A stretch of DNA of 64,000 bases from Pseudeuparius sepicola (taxonomy: Eukaryota > Arthropoda > Insecta > Coleoptera > Anthribidae): the NCBI GenBank assembly GCA_963920635.1, contig OY987308.1, forward strand, positions 8,002,225 to 8,066,224. Reading direction: 5' to 3'. The notes beneath the pieces are model-generated. The model had not been told where the DNA came from and ran no database searches. It worked only from the letters and a program-made list of their open reading frames with translations. Shown piece after piece: positions 42,327 through 53,430 of the stretch. Both the position numbers and the translations under genes were made by a program. The stretch's first letter is position 1; each line of letters starts with the position of its first letter.

Positions 42327-42816
42327 AATAATTTTTTATATTTACTACTGCTTTTGGAGATTCCAAATTGGTGTCAAAATTGATATAGTCAAGTATGCCT
42401 AAACCATTTTCGTAACAAACAGGAATTTTTACAACCTTTTGAGTTCTCGGAGGAATGACTATGGTGTGATTACATTTTTGGAAATTTTTTGAAGGCATAG
42501 TGTGATCATAATTCAAAGGAATTTGAGCATAGGGTGTGACTAAAAAATCTTCATTAGTAAGGACGTTTGCTTGTAAAAGTTTGAGTAAATCCATGCCAAT
42601 AAGTCCATCGTATTTCGTGGAAAAATCATACAAATAAAATTTATAAAATTGATTTGTGTTAAAATTTTGAAACATGGGAATTATTGCAATTTTATCATGG
42701 GAAGTGACTGCATGTGAGGTTTGTATACTAAAATTTTTGTTAAGAATTGAATTTGGATAGAATTTGTAAGCTAAGTCAGGGTTTATTAAACTGCGTGAAC
42801 TGCCTGTGTCTATCAA
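42301..42816 (-). CDS. pro: retroviral-type aspartic protease region
   Basis: Begins with the catalytic [24 protein letters not shown], the second conserved block, lies near residue 80. It overlaps the start of the RT frame by about 26 bp, so the full product was probably one pol polyprotein reached from gag by frameshifting. The N-terminal few codons lie upstream of the Met given here. Confidence 0.8.
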   Translation of the reverse strand: MIDTGSSRSLINPDLAYKFYPNSILNKNFSIQTSHAVTSHDKIAIIPMFQNFNTNQFYKFYLYDFSTKYDGLIGMDLLKLLQANVLTNEDFLVTPYAQIPLNYDHTMPSKNFQKCNHTIVIPPRTQKVVKIPVCYENGLGILDYINFDTNLESPKAVVNIKNYFAINYIKS

Positions 42817-42899
42817 AAATTTTGCGTCGATTTCGGGAATGTATATGTAGGGTAAATAGCTAAGTAAGTGATTAAGGTCTATTATTACGTCATTCGTTT

Positions 42900-44245
42900 T
42901 TGAGCTTGGTCTATGGGAAAATTTGCGTCTTGTTCTTGGAAGTTATTGTAGTCTTCTGTAAAGTCATATGTGGTGTTAGATGTCGAGGGTTCGGGTTCAT
43001 AGTAATCGGGGTATACGTCATAATGAGAGTCGTATTCAACGGAAGTTTCGGGTTGAGCGTGATTCTGGGAATAGGTGGGTTCTTCGTACTCTTCGATATT
43101 GTGTAATTGGGAATAATGTCGTTTTTAGGTGGAGGTTGGGAATTTCTAGTATTGGTAGACATCGGTTCGGGTCTATTATTGGGAACTTGACCTGTGGGTC
43201 TAAATACATTTTGGTTACCAAAAACGTCTCTGTTTGAAAAGAATTTTTGATTATAATTTGGTCGTGGTTGGATATTTATTGGTTGTGACGGGAAATGTTG
43301 CCGAAATTGTTGCTGGGGAAAATTTTGTGGTTGAGAAGGAATGTAATTTTGTTGCGGGATCTGTCGTTGTTGCGTAGGGTATTGTTGCTGGGGGTAAGAT
43401 TGTGGAAAAGCGTTAAAAAATGGTCGCGGTTGATAGTGAGGAACATTTTGACTGTAGGAGTTTGAAAAACTTGCTCTTGGAATATTAGGTCGTGAAAATA
43501 AGGGTTGTTGTTGAGGTGTCCTAGTTACATTTCTAAAAGATAAAGTTTGTCTTTGATTAAGTAAAAAGTTTTCTTCTTCGAGCACATATTAAATTGCTAA
43601 TTCTATTGAATTTGGGTTTCTAAGCCGAACCATATCTTGTATTCTGCCGTTTAAGCCTCGTAGAAATGTTTTGAGAGCTAACTCGTCGTAGTTTTTATTT
43701 GTAATAATTTTTCGTTTGCTGGAATATTCATAGATTTTAGTTTAGAACAAATTGAGCTTCTGGATTTTTGAATTCTTTGTCCAAAAATAGAAAATGATTC
43801 GTTTTTAAATGGTTGCATTATCATGAGATCTTGCACAAGGCAATCTAAGTTTCTTTGATCACCAAATGTAAGACGGAGTAAAGCTTTCAAATCATCCCAT
43901 TTACGAACTTCGGGTCTCGAACCTGCAAGGATTAGGGCGGTTCCAACTAATTTACTAATAATTGCGCGGAGCAGAAAACCATTAAACGTATCTTCGGGGT
44001 TTTGATTTGCAAAATTAGAATAAGGAGAATCGCAATGTTCGATAAATATCTAAAGGTATTTTCGTCGCCATTAAAGTTCGGAATTGTATCAATAAACAGT
44101 TTCAGTAACTGATAATTGACTTGAGAATCATTATTTCCGGGCATTTCGTTAGTATTATTATCAACTTCTAAATTAGTTGAATCTAAAGCTAAATTATTTA
44201 AAATATCAATTAATTCGTCTATTTTGACAGATTTAGTTTTTCTAA
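42900..44245 (-). pseudogene. gag: errantivirus-like gag, frameshifted
   Basis: Starts near 44240 with a KTKSVKIDELIDIL segment and MPGNNDSQVNYQLLKLF. It then passes through LKALLRLTFGDQRNLDCLVQ (43678-43890) into a Gln/Pro/Asn-rich C-terminal region (42911-43585). No zinc knuckle is visible, as is usual in errantivirus gag. At least three frame changes interrupt it. Confidence 0.75.
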
Positions 44246-44570
44246 ATTAAAAACGATTTTCTTAAAAATAACTTAAATATGTGTCTTGAATATTATATGC
44301 CTTAATATTCAGAGGAACACGATTTTATACGTAAATCCAAACTAAACCTAACTAGGAAAAATCATATTCTCTGAAAAACCTAGGGACTCCACTGTTTAAT
44401 TTGCCACAGAAAAACACAAGGAAATGATACACGGATTGGCTCTTACCCTTGGTCGTTCTGGAAGTTCTGGGTCTTCTCTGGATCTTCTTCGAGGTTCTAG
44501 TAGTTGATGGAAAGCGATTTTCCGACGACACGAACGCGACGCGATGCGCAAACTGTGTCTTTCAACTATC

Positions 44571-44585
44571 CGGAAGACTGCGCCA
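44571..44585 (-). promoter_or_regulatory. errantivirus-like primer binding site (tRNA-Ser type)
   Basis: Directly after the 5' LTR on the minus strand, (T)GGCGCAGTC matches the 3' end of insect tRNA-Ser, the primer used by several errantiviruses. The T is shared with the LTR end. Confidence 0.7.
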
Positions 44586-44770
44586 GTTACGAAGGAAGAT
44601 TGAGCGAAGATCTTTTTAAAAAAGACAGAACTTTATTTGGCAACGTACAAACAGTGAAAATCCTGTATGACATGGGAACAAGTATTTTTATACAATTAAA
44701 AGCTGATAATGCAAAATAAAAGCTGACCGTGGGAACTGGTGCCAGCAGTGCGGTTTCTAGGAACATAACT
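44585..44770 (-). repeat. errantivirus-like 5' LTR
   Basis: Pairs with 37160-37345. ATAAAA-like strings and a short U3/R/U5 are compatible with a promoter here. Differences from the partner include GAAGGAAG/GAAGGGAG and AGTATTT/AGTGTTT. Confidence 0.9.
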
Positions 44771-45490
44771 AGCTATCTCCATTTCCATCAAAGACCATGT
44801 CCATTCCCACTCGCTCTAGTAGCAGCGGACGGTAACTGCGACGGCGGCGCTGGCTGGCGCCTGCGATTCGACTCTCTCCCGGTCCCGGTGCGGCTCTCTC
44901 CCGGTGGCGGCGCGGCGTTGCTTGCGGCGGCCCTGGCCAAGTCACAGGAGGTGGCGACCTTCCTCGACTGGGCTCGTTCCTGTTTGCTAAATACCCGCAC
45001 CTGCTACAAGTGTAGGCGCTTGGCTCTACCTACTGAGTACTAAGTACTACGCATGTTACGCGCCTACTACTTCTCGACACTACTCCCAATAAACTAACCA
45101 AATTGGCGACCGACTCCTGTTTCCCAGTTTTCATCTGCCTGAGTTACCTTCCTTGTTTTATTATTATACTTGCAATACATCGGTGCGGCGTGTTCTGTTT
45201 ATTTATGCTATTGAATCTTGGGTCTCGGGAGACTTTGTTTACAATACCTACGTGCCGATAGTATATACAACTTTGGGCCTGCCTATTTTCGTATTATTTT
45301 CATGAAATTTACCTAAAGTCACCTGTGCGGAGAGGACTTACAATTAAATTTAAAATTCTCGTTTCATTTTGGCTTTTGTTTGTTTCCTTATGAAATGTTT
45401 TTTACGCTCGAATCTGATAGCTGCGCGCTATTATTTACCTAACTCTATCTACTTAACCTATTCTCAACCTATTATCTTATTATCTACCTA
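44771..45490. other. Ty3 internal noncoding 3' region, part 2
   Basis: GC-rich then AT-rich noncoding DNA following the integrase tail of the host Ty3 element in minus orientation. Open frames over the GC-rich part (44729-45043 and its antisense) have no recognisable content. Confidence 0.5.
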
Positions 45491-45495
45491 AATAC

Positions 45496-47206
45496 TTAAA
45501 TCGCTTTTCTCAAAACCCAAGGGTGCTGTTCCTGTATTTCCCCCCTTGAACGCGTTTGATACGAATGTCCCTGTATATCATTGTTGTTTTCATTCTCCGG
45601 TGCTGGTGTCCCAGGCGGACGGCCTTGCTCGACTGCGGGGACATTATTATTATTTATTACTCTGTCGTCATCTCCTGGGCCACGTGCGCGTCGCGTGCCA
45701 GCTGGTGCGCCCCGAGGTTCCTCGTTGTCACCCTCGCTTTCACTTCTATCTCCGTCGGACTCGGACTCGCTATTGTTATCACTGTCAATTAATTGCGGTG
45801 GTGGTATATCCTCTATTTCTTCCCACATTTCTACTTCTTCTTTGTCAACTGTTATCTCTTTTTCGGGTTTATGGTTCACTATATTTTTGTCACCTGCCAA
45901 TGCTCCATTGAACATTTTTAACCTATTTGAATACTTGTTCCTTTCTCCCGCCGATCTCCTTAATTTTCAATGTTACCGGCCCCTTCTTTTCAATAACACG
46001 GTACGGCCCCGTCCATTTGGCTTGGAACTTCTTTGCCAATTTATTTCCTGGTATCACGGGCGAATTAAGGTACACTCTTCCCCTATTTCAAATTCTTTCT
46101 TTGTCTTTTTAGCATTAAATTTCTGGCACCTACTTTGTACTGATTTTTCTATATTTTCCTTCGCGTGTTCGTGAGCGAGCTGCATTCTTGCTAACATTTC
46201 CGTGGCAAGTCATACCTTGCTTTCCTATCTCTTATAGTAAGATGCTGTGGCAATTCCATATCTCGTCCAAACATTAAGAAAAATGGCGTCTCTTTTGTGG
46301 CACTGTGTATATTATTCCTATAAGCCATTAGAGCGAAGGGAATCCAAGTGTCCCAGCCATCTGCCTCATTACTTACGTAGTGCGAAATATGCATCTTTAA
46401 TGTTTTATGGAATCTTTCTATAACTGCATTACCCTGAGGGTGGTAGGGTGTCGTTTGCTGCTTCGTAATATTTAATATTTTACAAATTTCCTTAAAAAGT
46501 TTAGACAAAAATTGTGTACCTTGATCAGTAATTAATTCTCTTGGGATGCCAAACTGCGTGATTACATTTATGACAAAAGCTTTAGCCACTGTTTCTGGTA
46601 GCGGTATACGGACAGGATATCTCGTCAAGAAATCGATGCATGTCAAAATATATTTATTTCCATTCCTAGTCCTATTCAAAGGACCGACAATATCTAAAAC
46701 AATTCTCCCAAATACTATAGAGGGTACTGGCATTTTTTGTAGTTCCGCGGGAGGGTTGTAATTACTTTTTCTTACATTACAAGAGTGACAGTTATGACAA
46801 TATCTCCTTATATCCGTATCCTTTTCCTCCAATAAAAATTCTTTTTAATTAGCTCCGTCGTTTTCTTTTCTCCGGCGTGTCCCGCTAAAACACTATTATG
46901 GTAAAGATACATTATATCGTTTATAATGGACCTCGGCGCATATAATTTATCGCTTCTCTCTGACCCAGTTCTAGTCACGTATAGTAGGTCATCAGACCCC
47001 AAATAAAATTCGGGTCGGTATCTGTTTATGTTTTGAATAATCTCCGCCGTTATCTCGTCGTCTCTTTGCCTTCTTAGAATTTCTTCTCGAACCCATATAG
47101 TGGCTACTACGGGCGTTATTTCCGTTTGTTTTTCGTCTGTATTTACGAGCACGATTCTTGGCATTTCCTCTCGTAATCTCGTGAGACTGTCCGCGTTAGT
47201 GTTCAA
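45496..47206 (-). pseudogene. int: Ty3 integrase and acidic C-terminal tail, frameshifted
   Basis: The frame 46808-47206 holds the H2C2 finger start (YLYHNSVLAGHAGEKKT). After a frameshift near 46830 it continues CHNCHSCNVRKSN. The core has GRIVLDIVGPLN (Asp), ITDQGTQFLS (Asp) and HPQGNAVIERFH (Glu) in 46191-46832. A GPY/F-like module region (46190-45916) is shifted. The last frame, 45496-45915, is a Pro/Asp/Glu/Asn-rich tail (SDNNSESESDGDRSESEGD) that may tether chromatin proteins; that role is inference. Confidence 0.8.
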
Positions 47207-47221
47207 CCTGCCAGGCCTATA

Positions 47222-48985
47222 CTAAATACTAAACGAGTACTCCATTAAGAACATGGCCCATTTCGCTAACCTTGAACTTGGGTCTTTGATGGTTAATAAA
47301 TATTTTAGAGGTCGGTGGTCCGTAAAAATTAGAAAATGTGTCCCAGTTAAGTACTCTCGCCACCTCTTGACCGAGTACACGACCGCCAAGGCCTCCCTCT
47401 TGATAGTCGAATACCTGCGTTCCGCGTCATTGAGACCTCGACTAGCATAGTATACAGGGTGCTCCAAATTATCATACCTCTGGCAAAGGAGGGCACCAAT
47501 CGCCATGGCGCTTGCGTCCGTGACTACTATGAAAGGTTTACTAAAATCTGGGAATTTTAATATTGGGCTTGCAATTAGTGCATTTTTCAAAATTTCAAAA
47601 GATTCTTGTTGTTTTTCCATCCATTTGAAGGGTACATCTTTTTTTGTTAATTCTGTTAGTGGCTGTGATATTTTTGAAAATTCCTTTACCATGGATGCAT
47701 TGCATGCATTTTTCAAAATTTCAAAAGATTCTTGTTGTTTTTCCATCCATTTGAAGGGTACATCTTTTTTTGTTAATTCTGTTAGTGGCTGTGATATTTT
47801 TGAAAATTCCTTTACCATGGATCGGTAGTACGACGCTAAGCCTATAAATGCTCTAATTTCCTTTACTGTCTTTGGAACTGGATAATTCTTTACTACCTCA
47901 ATTTTCTTAGGATGCGCTTTGTATCCGCTAGAATTTATTATGTGCCCTAGATATTCAATTTCTTCTTTCATAAAATGACACTTCGTAGGTTTGAACTTTA
48001 AATTACTTTCTCTCATTTTATCGAATACATTCCTGAGGCGTTTAAGATGCTCTTCTACGTTTCCTGCACTAAAAACTATGATATCATCGAGATATATTAG
48101 GCACTCCTTGTAGGTTAGGGTTGAAAATACATTGTGCATTAATCTCTGCCAAGTAGAGGGCACATTTTTTAATCCCATACTCATACGTTTAAACTCGTAA
48201 TGGTTTTCCTGTGTCGAAAAAGCACTTTTCTCTCTATCTCGCTCGTCTAATTCCACCTGAAAATATCCACTAGCCAAATCCATCGTTGAAAATAAACTAC
48301 AGCCATGTAGTAAGTCAATGGTGTCCTGTAACCTTGGTAAGGGAAAGAAATCTGTCTTCGTTATGGCATTTAATTCCCTGTAGTCGATACATAACCTAAA
48401 TTGAGGCTCCTCTCCTGGGTGTAAACGCTTTTCCACCAGAAGGGCTGGGAAACTCCATCGAGACTGACTTTCCACGATTATCTCGTTATCTAACAATTCT
48501 TGAATTTTCTTCCTTAGAATTTCCTTCCTATGATATGGAACTCGGTATGGCCTTTTAGAAATTGGTGGGACGTCTTCTGTGATGATGCGATGCTTGACCT
48601 TGGTGGTACACGTCAACTTTGCGCTAGGTGCTCTGAAAATATCTACATATTCCTCTATTAAATCTTTTAGCTTTTCCTCGCTTGAATTGTTCACTTTATC
48701 TAGGTGCAGTAATCTTAATATTTCTTCTGAGTCCTGTACATTTACCTTCCGTACTGGCTTTCCATTCTTTGGACACTCACTTACTTCGGCCTCATAGGCT
48801 TTCGCTATGACATGCTTTCTCTGTATCATTAAGCGTTGTTCTGTCATATTCATTAAGCGGATTGGTACCTCTTTTTCTGCCTTATTTATACTTCTAGCAA
48901 TTATTATACCGTGCGTTATATCCTGGTTTGGTTCTACGAAGACAATTGGCGTCTCCATTTTTGCAACTTTTCTTATCGTAACCAT
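47222..48985 (-). CDS. pol: Ty3 reverse transcriptase-RNase H with internal tandem duplication
   Basis: 587 residues, open. RT blocks: PYRVPYHRKEI, FRLCIDYRELNAI, MDLASGYFQVEL, and the catalytic ECLIYLDDIIVF. The thumb ends at AFIGLASYYRSMVKEF. The connection segment beginning VKEFSKISQPLTELTKKDV is then repeated in frame (126 bp, 42 codons, at 47581-47706 and 47707-47832). RNase H follows (VVTDASAMAIGALL, RYSTIKREALAVVYSVKRW). The duplication inserts an extra helix-rich module between thumb and RNase H. Its perfect identity suggests it is recent or an assembly artefact. Confidence 0.85.
   Translation of the reverse strand: MVTIRKVAKMETPIVFVEPNQDITHGIIIARSINKAEKEVPIRLMNMTEQRLMIQRKHVIAKAYEAEVSECPKNGKPVRKVNVQDSEEILRLLHLDKVNNSSEEKLKDLIEEYVDIFRAPSAKLTCTTKVKHRIITEDVPPISKRPYRVPYHRKEILRKKIQELLDNEIIVESQSRWSFPALLVEKRLHPGEEPQFRLCIDYRELNAITKTDFFPLPRLQDTIDLLHGCSLFSTMDLASGYFQVELDERDREKSAFSTQENHYEFKRMSMGLKNVPSTWQRLMHNVFSTLTYKECLIYLDDIIVFSAGNVEEHLKRLRNVFDKMRESNLKFKPTKCHFMKEEIEYLGHIINSSGYKAHPKKIEVVKNYPVPKTVKEIRAFIGLASYYRSMVKEFSKISQPLTELTKKDVPFKWMEKQQESFEILKNACNASMVKEFSKISQPLTELTKKDVPFKWMEKQQESFEILKNALIASPILKFPDFSKPFIVVTDASAMAIGALLCQRYDNLEHPVYYASRGLNDAERRYSTIKREALAVVYSVKRWREYLTGTHFLIFTDHRPLKYLLTIKDPSSRLAKWAMFLMEYSFSI
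47581..47832. repeat. exact 126-bp tandem duplication inside RT-RNase H
   Basis: The two units start at CATTTTTCAAAATTTC (47581 and 47707) and appear identical. The reading frame is kept. Confidence 0.9.
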
Positions 48986-50361
48986 ACATACTACTTGACT
49001 TCTCGGGGGTCCTTTTTAAGATACACGTCCATACCTGTCGAGCCTGATGGTTCATCTCTCTCCTGTCGGAAATTGGAGGCAGTGTGCAATAGCCGACTGT
49101 CCTCAAGACGGTTATCTGACTCTTGGGCTGGTGCTTGTACCTGTCTAACTCTCTCATCCCCTCTTATCATCTCCCTTTCTCTCTTTTGCTCTACTATTTT
49201 ATTTTTAACTTCTTTTCACTTAGTTTCTCTTGACCTTCCATCTCACTTACTTTTTCTACTTTCTGGGAATCTGCAGCTCCCCTGGATGTCGCTAACTTCA
49301 CCTGTTGGTCCGCTTGGTTGTTGTTAACCTGGTTGTACCCAAAACGAGTACCAATCGTTTGAACACTTGCATTCTGGGTCTTTGGTACAGACCAAGAATG
49401 AGCGGCGGCCTCTGACAGGCGAGTTAACTCCTTCCCCAAACTCCTAACTTCACTTCCTAACTCCTTTACTTCTCTTTTTGCTTCACTAACTTCACTTTTT
49501 AACAACTTAACTTCACCTTTTAATTGACTAATTTCACTTTTTATCCCCTTAACTTCATTAACTTCACTTTTTAATTCCATAACTTCACCTTTTAACCTCA
49601 TAACTTCACTTTTTAACTCTTTAACTTGTTCACACAGAACTTCACTTAGAACCACTTTTTCCTCTTCTCTTTTAATTACACGGTCATTAATCACAACACT
49701 CTCTCGTTGCTCTCTAATTTCACTAGCTAACTTTTCAACTATAACTGTCAACTCTTGAATTTCGTCGTATACATTATCACTCATAATAATACTTCCTTCA
49801 CGCCTTTTAACTATACTTGCTCTCGTACTATAATTGTTTTCCTCAACTAACGGTATCTCTTTTTCCAGCATATAAATTACCCCACTTCCCCAGTCAACTT
49901 TTACTCCATACTTATGCAAAAAATCTATACCTAATAAAATATCCGCGTTAAATGCGATATCATCCGTCTCTAAGACCGTAGCTTCGTGCACTATACTTTT
50001 CCCATTGGGTAACTCAATATATAAACTCGTAACTCCTAAACTTGCTATATCATTTCCTTGAATATCTACTAATACTACATTATTTTTCCTAATTTTTAGA
50101 CCCTCTGCAACCTCTGGCCTCTGGCTTTACTAAAGACACAACTGCACCAGAATCTATTAAGACCCTACTTTTTCTATGACACACAGTCATCTCCGCAACG
50201 TTCCGTGGATGTATTCCCTTTCTGAAGCAGTTGCGGATCGGTTTCGTTATTACATGCGAGTTTCGGTTGTCCCAGCCGTACCCCGAAAGTCTTGAGTGGT
50301 TGGTTTGTCGTTTAAATGACCCTGTACTACACGGCGATACGTCGGAGCATTTCCCGGGCAA
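48986..50361 (-). pseudogene. pro: Ty3 protease and coiled-coil linker, frameshifted
   Basis: The frame 50089-50361 contains the protease catalytic block RVLIDSGAVVSLVKPEA. After a frameshift the frame 49194-49991 carries the second protease block (LLGIDFLHKYGVKVDWGSG). A striking run of about ten heptad-like repeats follows (LKSEVMRLKGEVMELKSEV and variants), a predicted long coiled coil. A linker to RT follows across another frameshift near 49190. Coiled coils in this position are unusual for Ty3 pol. Confidence 0.7.
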
Positions 50362-51269
50362 TTTCGAGCGATATGGCCTGGCCGCCTACATTGGTAGCAA
50401 AGTTCGTTATTATTCGGCCGCGATCTGGCACGCTCCGGGCGATATTGTAAACAATCTCGAGCGTAATGACCTATTCCGTGGCAGTTAAAACATTCCCGAC
50501 TGTTTTGCGGCTGCATTTCCCTACGCCTACCACAATCTCTCGCTAAATGCCCAACTTGTTTACATTTATGGCACCTAATATCCGCGTAACCGCTAGACCT
50601 GGCGTTTCCGGTTTCATTCTTACCTACTAGTCGACATTCCCTATTAATTTGGACTGGCCTAATAATTCTTTCTATACTTTCCTCCCTTTCCGCGTACTTT
50701 ATTGCTTCTTCCATATTTTTTGGTCTTAATGACAAAACCCGCTGTTTTATCGGCATTAATAATCCTAAAACAAATTGCGTCGTGATATCCATCTAGAGTT
50801 TCTCTTTAAGAACTTGCGTTTTTACCGGGTCATATACAAACGTTACGGTCCTGTTTCCTAGTATTTTAAGCCTAGTCAAAAATTGGCGACAGCTTTCCCC
50901 ATATCTCTGCCTCGCGTCTATAAATATTTTTATGGCCGTACCTGGTACGTGCCTTCGTTCAAATTGCTTCTTTAAAACTCCTTTTAATTTAACCCAGTCC
51001 GTCGTCTTTTGCAATTCTGGTTCCGCGTCTATTAATTGCTTGGCGCTACCTCTTAATTTCAGCCTAACAATAGCCACTTTTTGTTCCTCTGACCATCCGG
51101 CTAACAACGCGGTCTCCTCGATTATACTTAGAAAATCATCCACTCTGTCTCTCCCGTCATACTTCGGTACTGTTTCTATCCCCATTAAAAGCCTCGAGGT
51201 TATTTCCCTCCTTACCTCACCTTTCGCGCCGTTTGCCCCTGCCATTGCCTCCTCTTGTTCGTTTGGCAT
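50250..51269 (-). pseudogene. gag: Ty3 gag with one amber stop and three zinc knuckles
   Basis: One frame from 51269 to 50250, interrupted by a single TAG at 50793-50795. The capsid-like part has KYDGRDRVDDFLSII and KLRGSAKQLID. The nucleocapsid has three CCHC knuckles: CHKCKQVGHLARDC, CFNCHGIGHYARDC and CYQCRRPGHIARNC. The starting MPNEQEEAMAG lies about 490 bp from the primer binding site. Three knuckles suggest strong RNA binding; the nonsense codon inactivates it. Confidence 0.85.
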
Positions 51270-51741
51270 TTCAAAATCTTTTAATAAAAAAAATCCTAAA
51301 TTTTCTTGCCTATTACCTCTATTTTTGGATAGAATTTTTCTTCACCCTTAAATAGTTCCTCCTAGCCTCTCTTTTCCTAATTTTCTAAACCGTTATCTCA
51401 CACAGTTATGTCACACAGTTTTCCTAAAATTTTCTTTTTCACAATTTTCCGCCTTTCCTATTTTTTTCCTACCAAAATATCCGTAAAAATTCCTTTTTAC
51501 CCTACAATCCCGTTATCTCCTTATTAGCACCTCAGATTCTCTACAAAAATTAATTTTGACTTTTCCCGAAATTTTCCTAATTTTCCCCAAACTGCCCCTA
51601 TCCGTTATCCTTATTAGCAGACCTCCGATATCCTTATTGTACCACACAACTCTCTTAAAATTTTCCTTTTTCCGAAATTTTCCTAAAATTTTCCTAAAAA
51701 TTTTCCGTTATCCTTTCTATCCCTCCGTTATCCTTATTGGA
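51270..51741. other. Ty3 5' leader
   Basis: Noncoding, low-complexity TTTTCC-rich DNA (as read on the plus strand) between gag and the primer site, with loosely repeated CGTTATCCTTATTAGCA/GG blocks. It could hold packaging signals. Confidence 0.5.
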
Positions 51742-51758
51742 CCCCACACCTGACACCA
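51742..51758 (-). promoter_or_regulatory. Ty3 primer binding site (tRNA-Leu type)
   Basis: On the minus strand TGGTGTCAGG starts two bases after the LTR end and is complementary to the CCUGACACCA end of common tRNA-Leu species. Confidence 0.75.
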
Positions 51759-51760
51759 TT

Positions 51761-53104
51761 TATGGCGCGCACCTTTGTTTTAGATGTTAGTTGGTCGAGC
51801 GGTATGTTTAAAGGTGGTCCATAAGTTAATTTATTTTTGGTGTGGGCCTAAGGATTAACGGAAACAACAGGGGAATTTTAATACATATATTGAAAAAGTA
51901 AATGGTACGCATATGGCGTATAAAATATACAGGTTACGAATTACACAGTAAATGAATTGAGGATGCACAGACGTGAACAAAATGAATTATTAAAATATTC
52001 CTAAGTAAATAAGAATCAACAATAAATAATCAAATCAAAATAAGAATCAACAATAAAGAATTTTGTGCAAAATAATTATCTATAAATTTTAGTAAATGGA
52101 TTTAAACCTAAGTGGCGAACAATACTGGCTTATAGCATAAACTGGTAACAAAACCTGCAGAAATAGTACGTGAATGTAGCTCAAAATATTCCAAGAAATA
52201 ATACCAAAATTATTGGCACACAAGTTAGTTAGCCTGATCACACAAACGATAATAAAATTATGTAAATTCTTAAAAATGATTCGAAATTGATAATAGACAC
52301 AAGATTATTAAAATCACTTGAAATTGGCACAAAAACGTATTTAAAAATACCCAAAAATTTAGCGTAAAATATTAATATTGGACTTAATACGGCACTGCTC
52401 TGCTAACAGCTTTTCAAATACCCAAAAATTAGCGTAAAATATTCAGAACTGTAACGCGACACTGCTTTAAAATATGACAAAATATAACAATCATTTACGA
52501 CACCTCAAATAAACACCAATAGCATTCAAAATAAAATAAAATCAAATAAATTAATTAACTAGAAATAGAAAGGCAACTCAGTCGACAAAACCCAACAAAA
52601 CACAATTCAATCGCTTACTCTGTGGTTCAACGGGCAGCATACTGTACTGGGGCTCTGGTGCTGGATCTATGGCAGGCAAGGCGGCAGACTCTAGATGACT
52701 TCTCGGGCAGTACTTCGCCCAACACTTGGTGGTCGGAGACTTCTTCTCATTGCTGGTTCGGCAGTATCCTCTTTTATATCAGATTGGGACATTGTTTTCG
52801 CCTTGATTCGGGATCTGCAGGTGTTCACTTAGACGCTCGCGAGCTTGTCGGCGGGTAGGACACATAAACAAACATGTTTATCGGGGAACATTAATTACCC
52901 TAGCCGATCTGTCTAATATAAACAACATGGTTTTTCGATTTAATTTATTACCCGTTATTCGGCGGCCTGGTCCCTAACCCGATGAATTTGAAACGAGATA
53001 TTTTAAGGAAGTACTTAACATTGTATCGAATTATTTGATAAAATAAAATGAGAATTTTGGTTGGTATATACGGGGCACCTCATTGGTAACTACGGGGCAT
53101 CACA
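51761..53104 (-). repeat. Ty3 5' LTR, uninterrupted (1344 bp)
   Basis: Intact partner of the split 3' LTR. It holds the empty target site of the 9.07 kb transposon at 52480-52493 and an extra roughly 175 bp around 52686-52975. Target duplication GCTG follows at 53105-53108. Confidence 0.9.
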
Positions 53105-53430
53105 GCTGGATAACTTCGCATCAAACTCTTGAACTAGTTTTTTTAGTATTTCTTGTTCTCCTACATTCTATATCTTAGATAGATATTTGCCTATAAATTA
53201 TGTGACTTAAAGCTTCTTATGTTAAGAAATGGGCTCTAAGCCTTCTTGATTAGGCATGTCCAGATATTAAGTGAGGTATGGTGTTTTTTGCATAAACAAT
53301 TTGCCACAATAGTCCTCAATTCCACTACCACTCATCAAGTACCCAAACCCATAAAGGACATAAGCATGTGGAAGCCTCCCAATCTTACAATTATCGCTAG
53401 AACTGGAAACTTCAACAATATCCACAGCTA
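53105..53430. other. interior of outermost element, decayed
   Basis: No clear frame. Probably the 3' continuation of the minus-strand transposase remnant, cut off by the Ty3 insertion. Confidence 0.4.

Larger units (their letters stand above)
37160..44770 (-). mobile_element. errantivirus-like Ty3/Gypsy element with env
   Basis: Two 186-bp LTRs (37160-37345 and 44585-44770) differ at about nine positions by my reading. Their ends are AGTTA..TAACT, the hallmark of gypsy-type errantiviruses. The target duplication AGCT flanks it (37156-37159 and 44771-44774). In minus order: tRNA-Ser-type primer site, gag, protease, RT, integrase, env, polypurine tract. Errantiviruses are insect endogenous retroviruses. 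Several frameshifts in gag and pol show that this copy is dead, while env is open. Confidence 0.9.
26416..53104 (-). mobile_element. Ty3/Gypsy LTR retrotransposon with two later insertions
   Basis: In minus orientation: 5' LTR 51761-53104, tRNA-Leu-type primer site, gag, protease, RT, RNase H, integrase, acidic tail, polypurine tract 36656-36668, and a 3' LTR split into 26416-27118 and 36193-36655. The 4-bp target duplication GCTG flanks the outside (26412-26415 and 53105-53108). The LTR ends are TGTGATG..CGCCATA in minus orientation. Removing the two inserted elements leaves about 10 kb, a normal size. The gene breaks show it is inactive. Confidence 0.85.

Noticed and set aside
44729..45043. 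GC-rich ORF and its antisense partner
   Set aside because: No domain content. It overlaps the errantivirus LTR and target-duplication junction, so it cannot be an ancestral gene.
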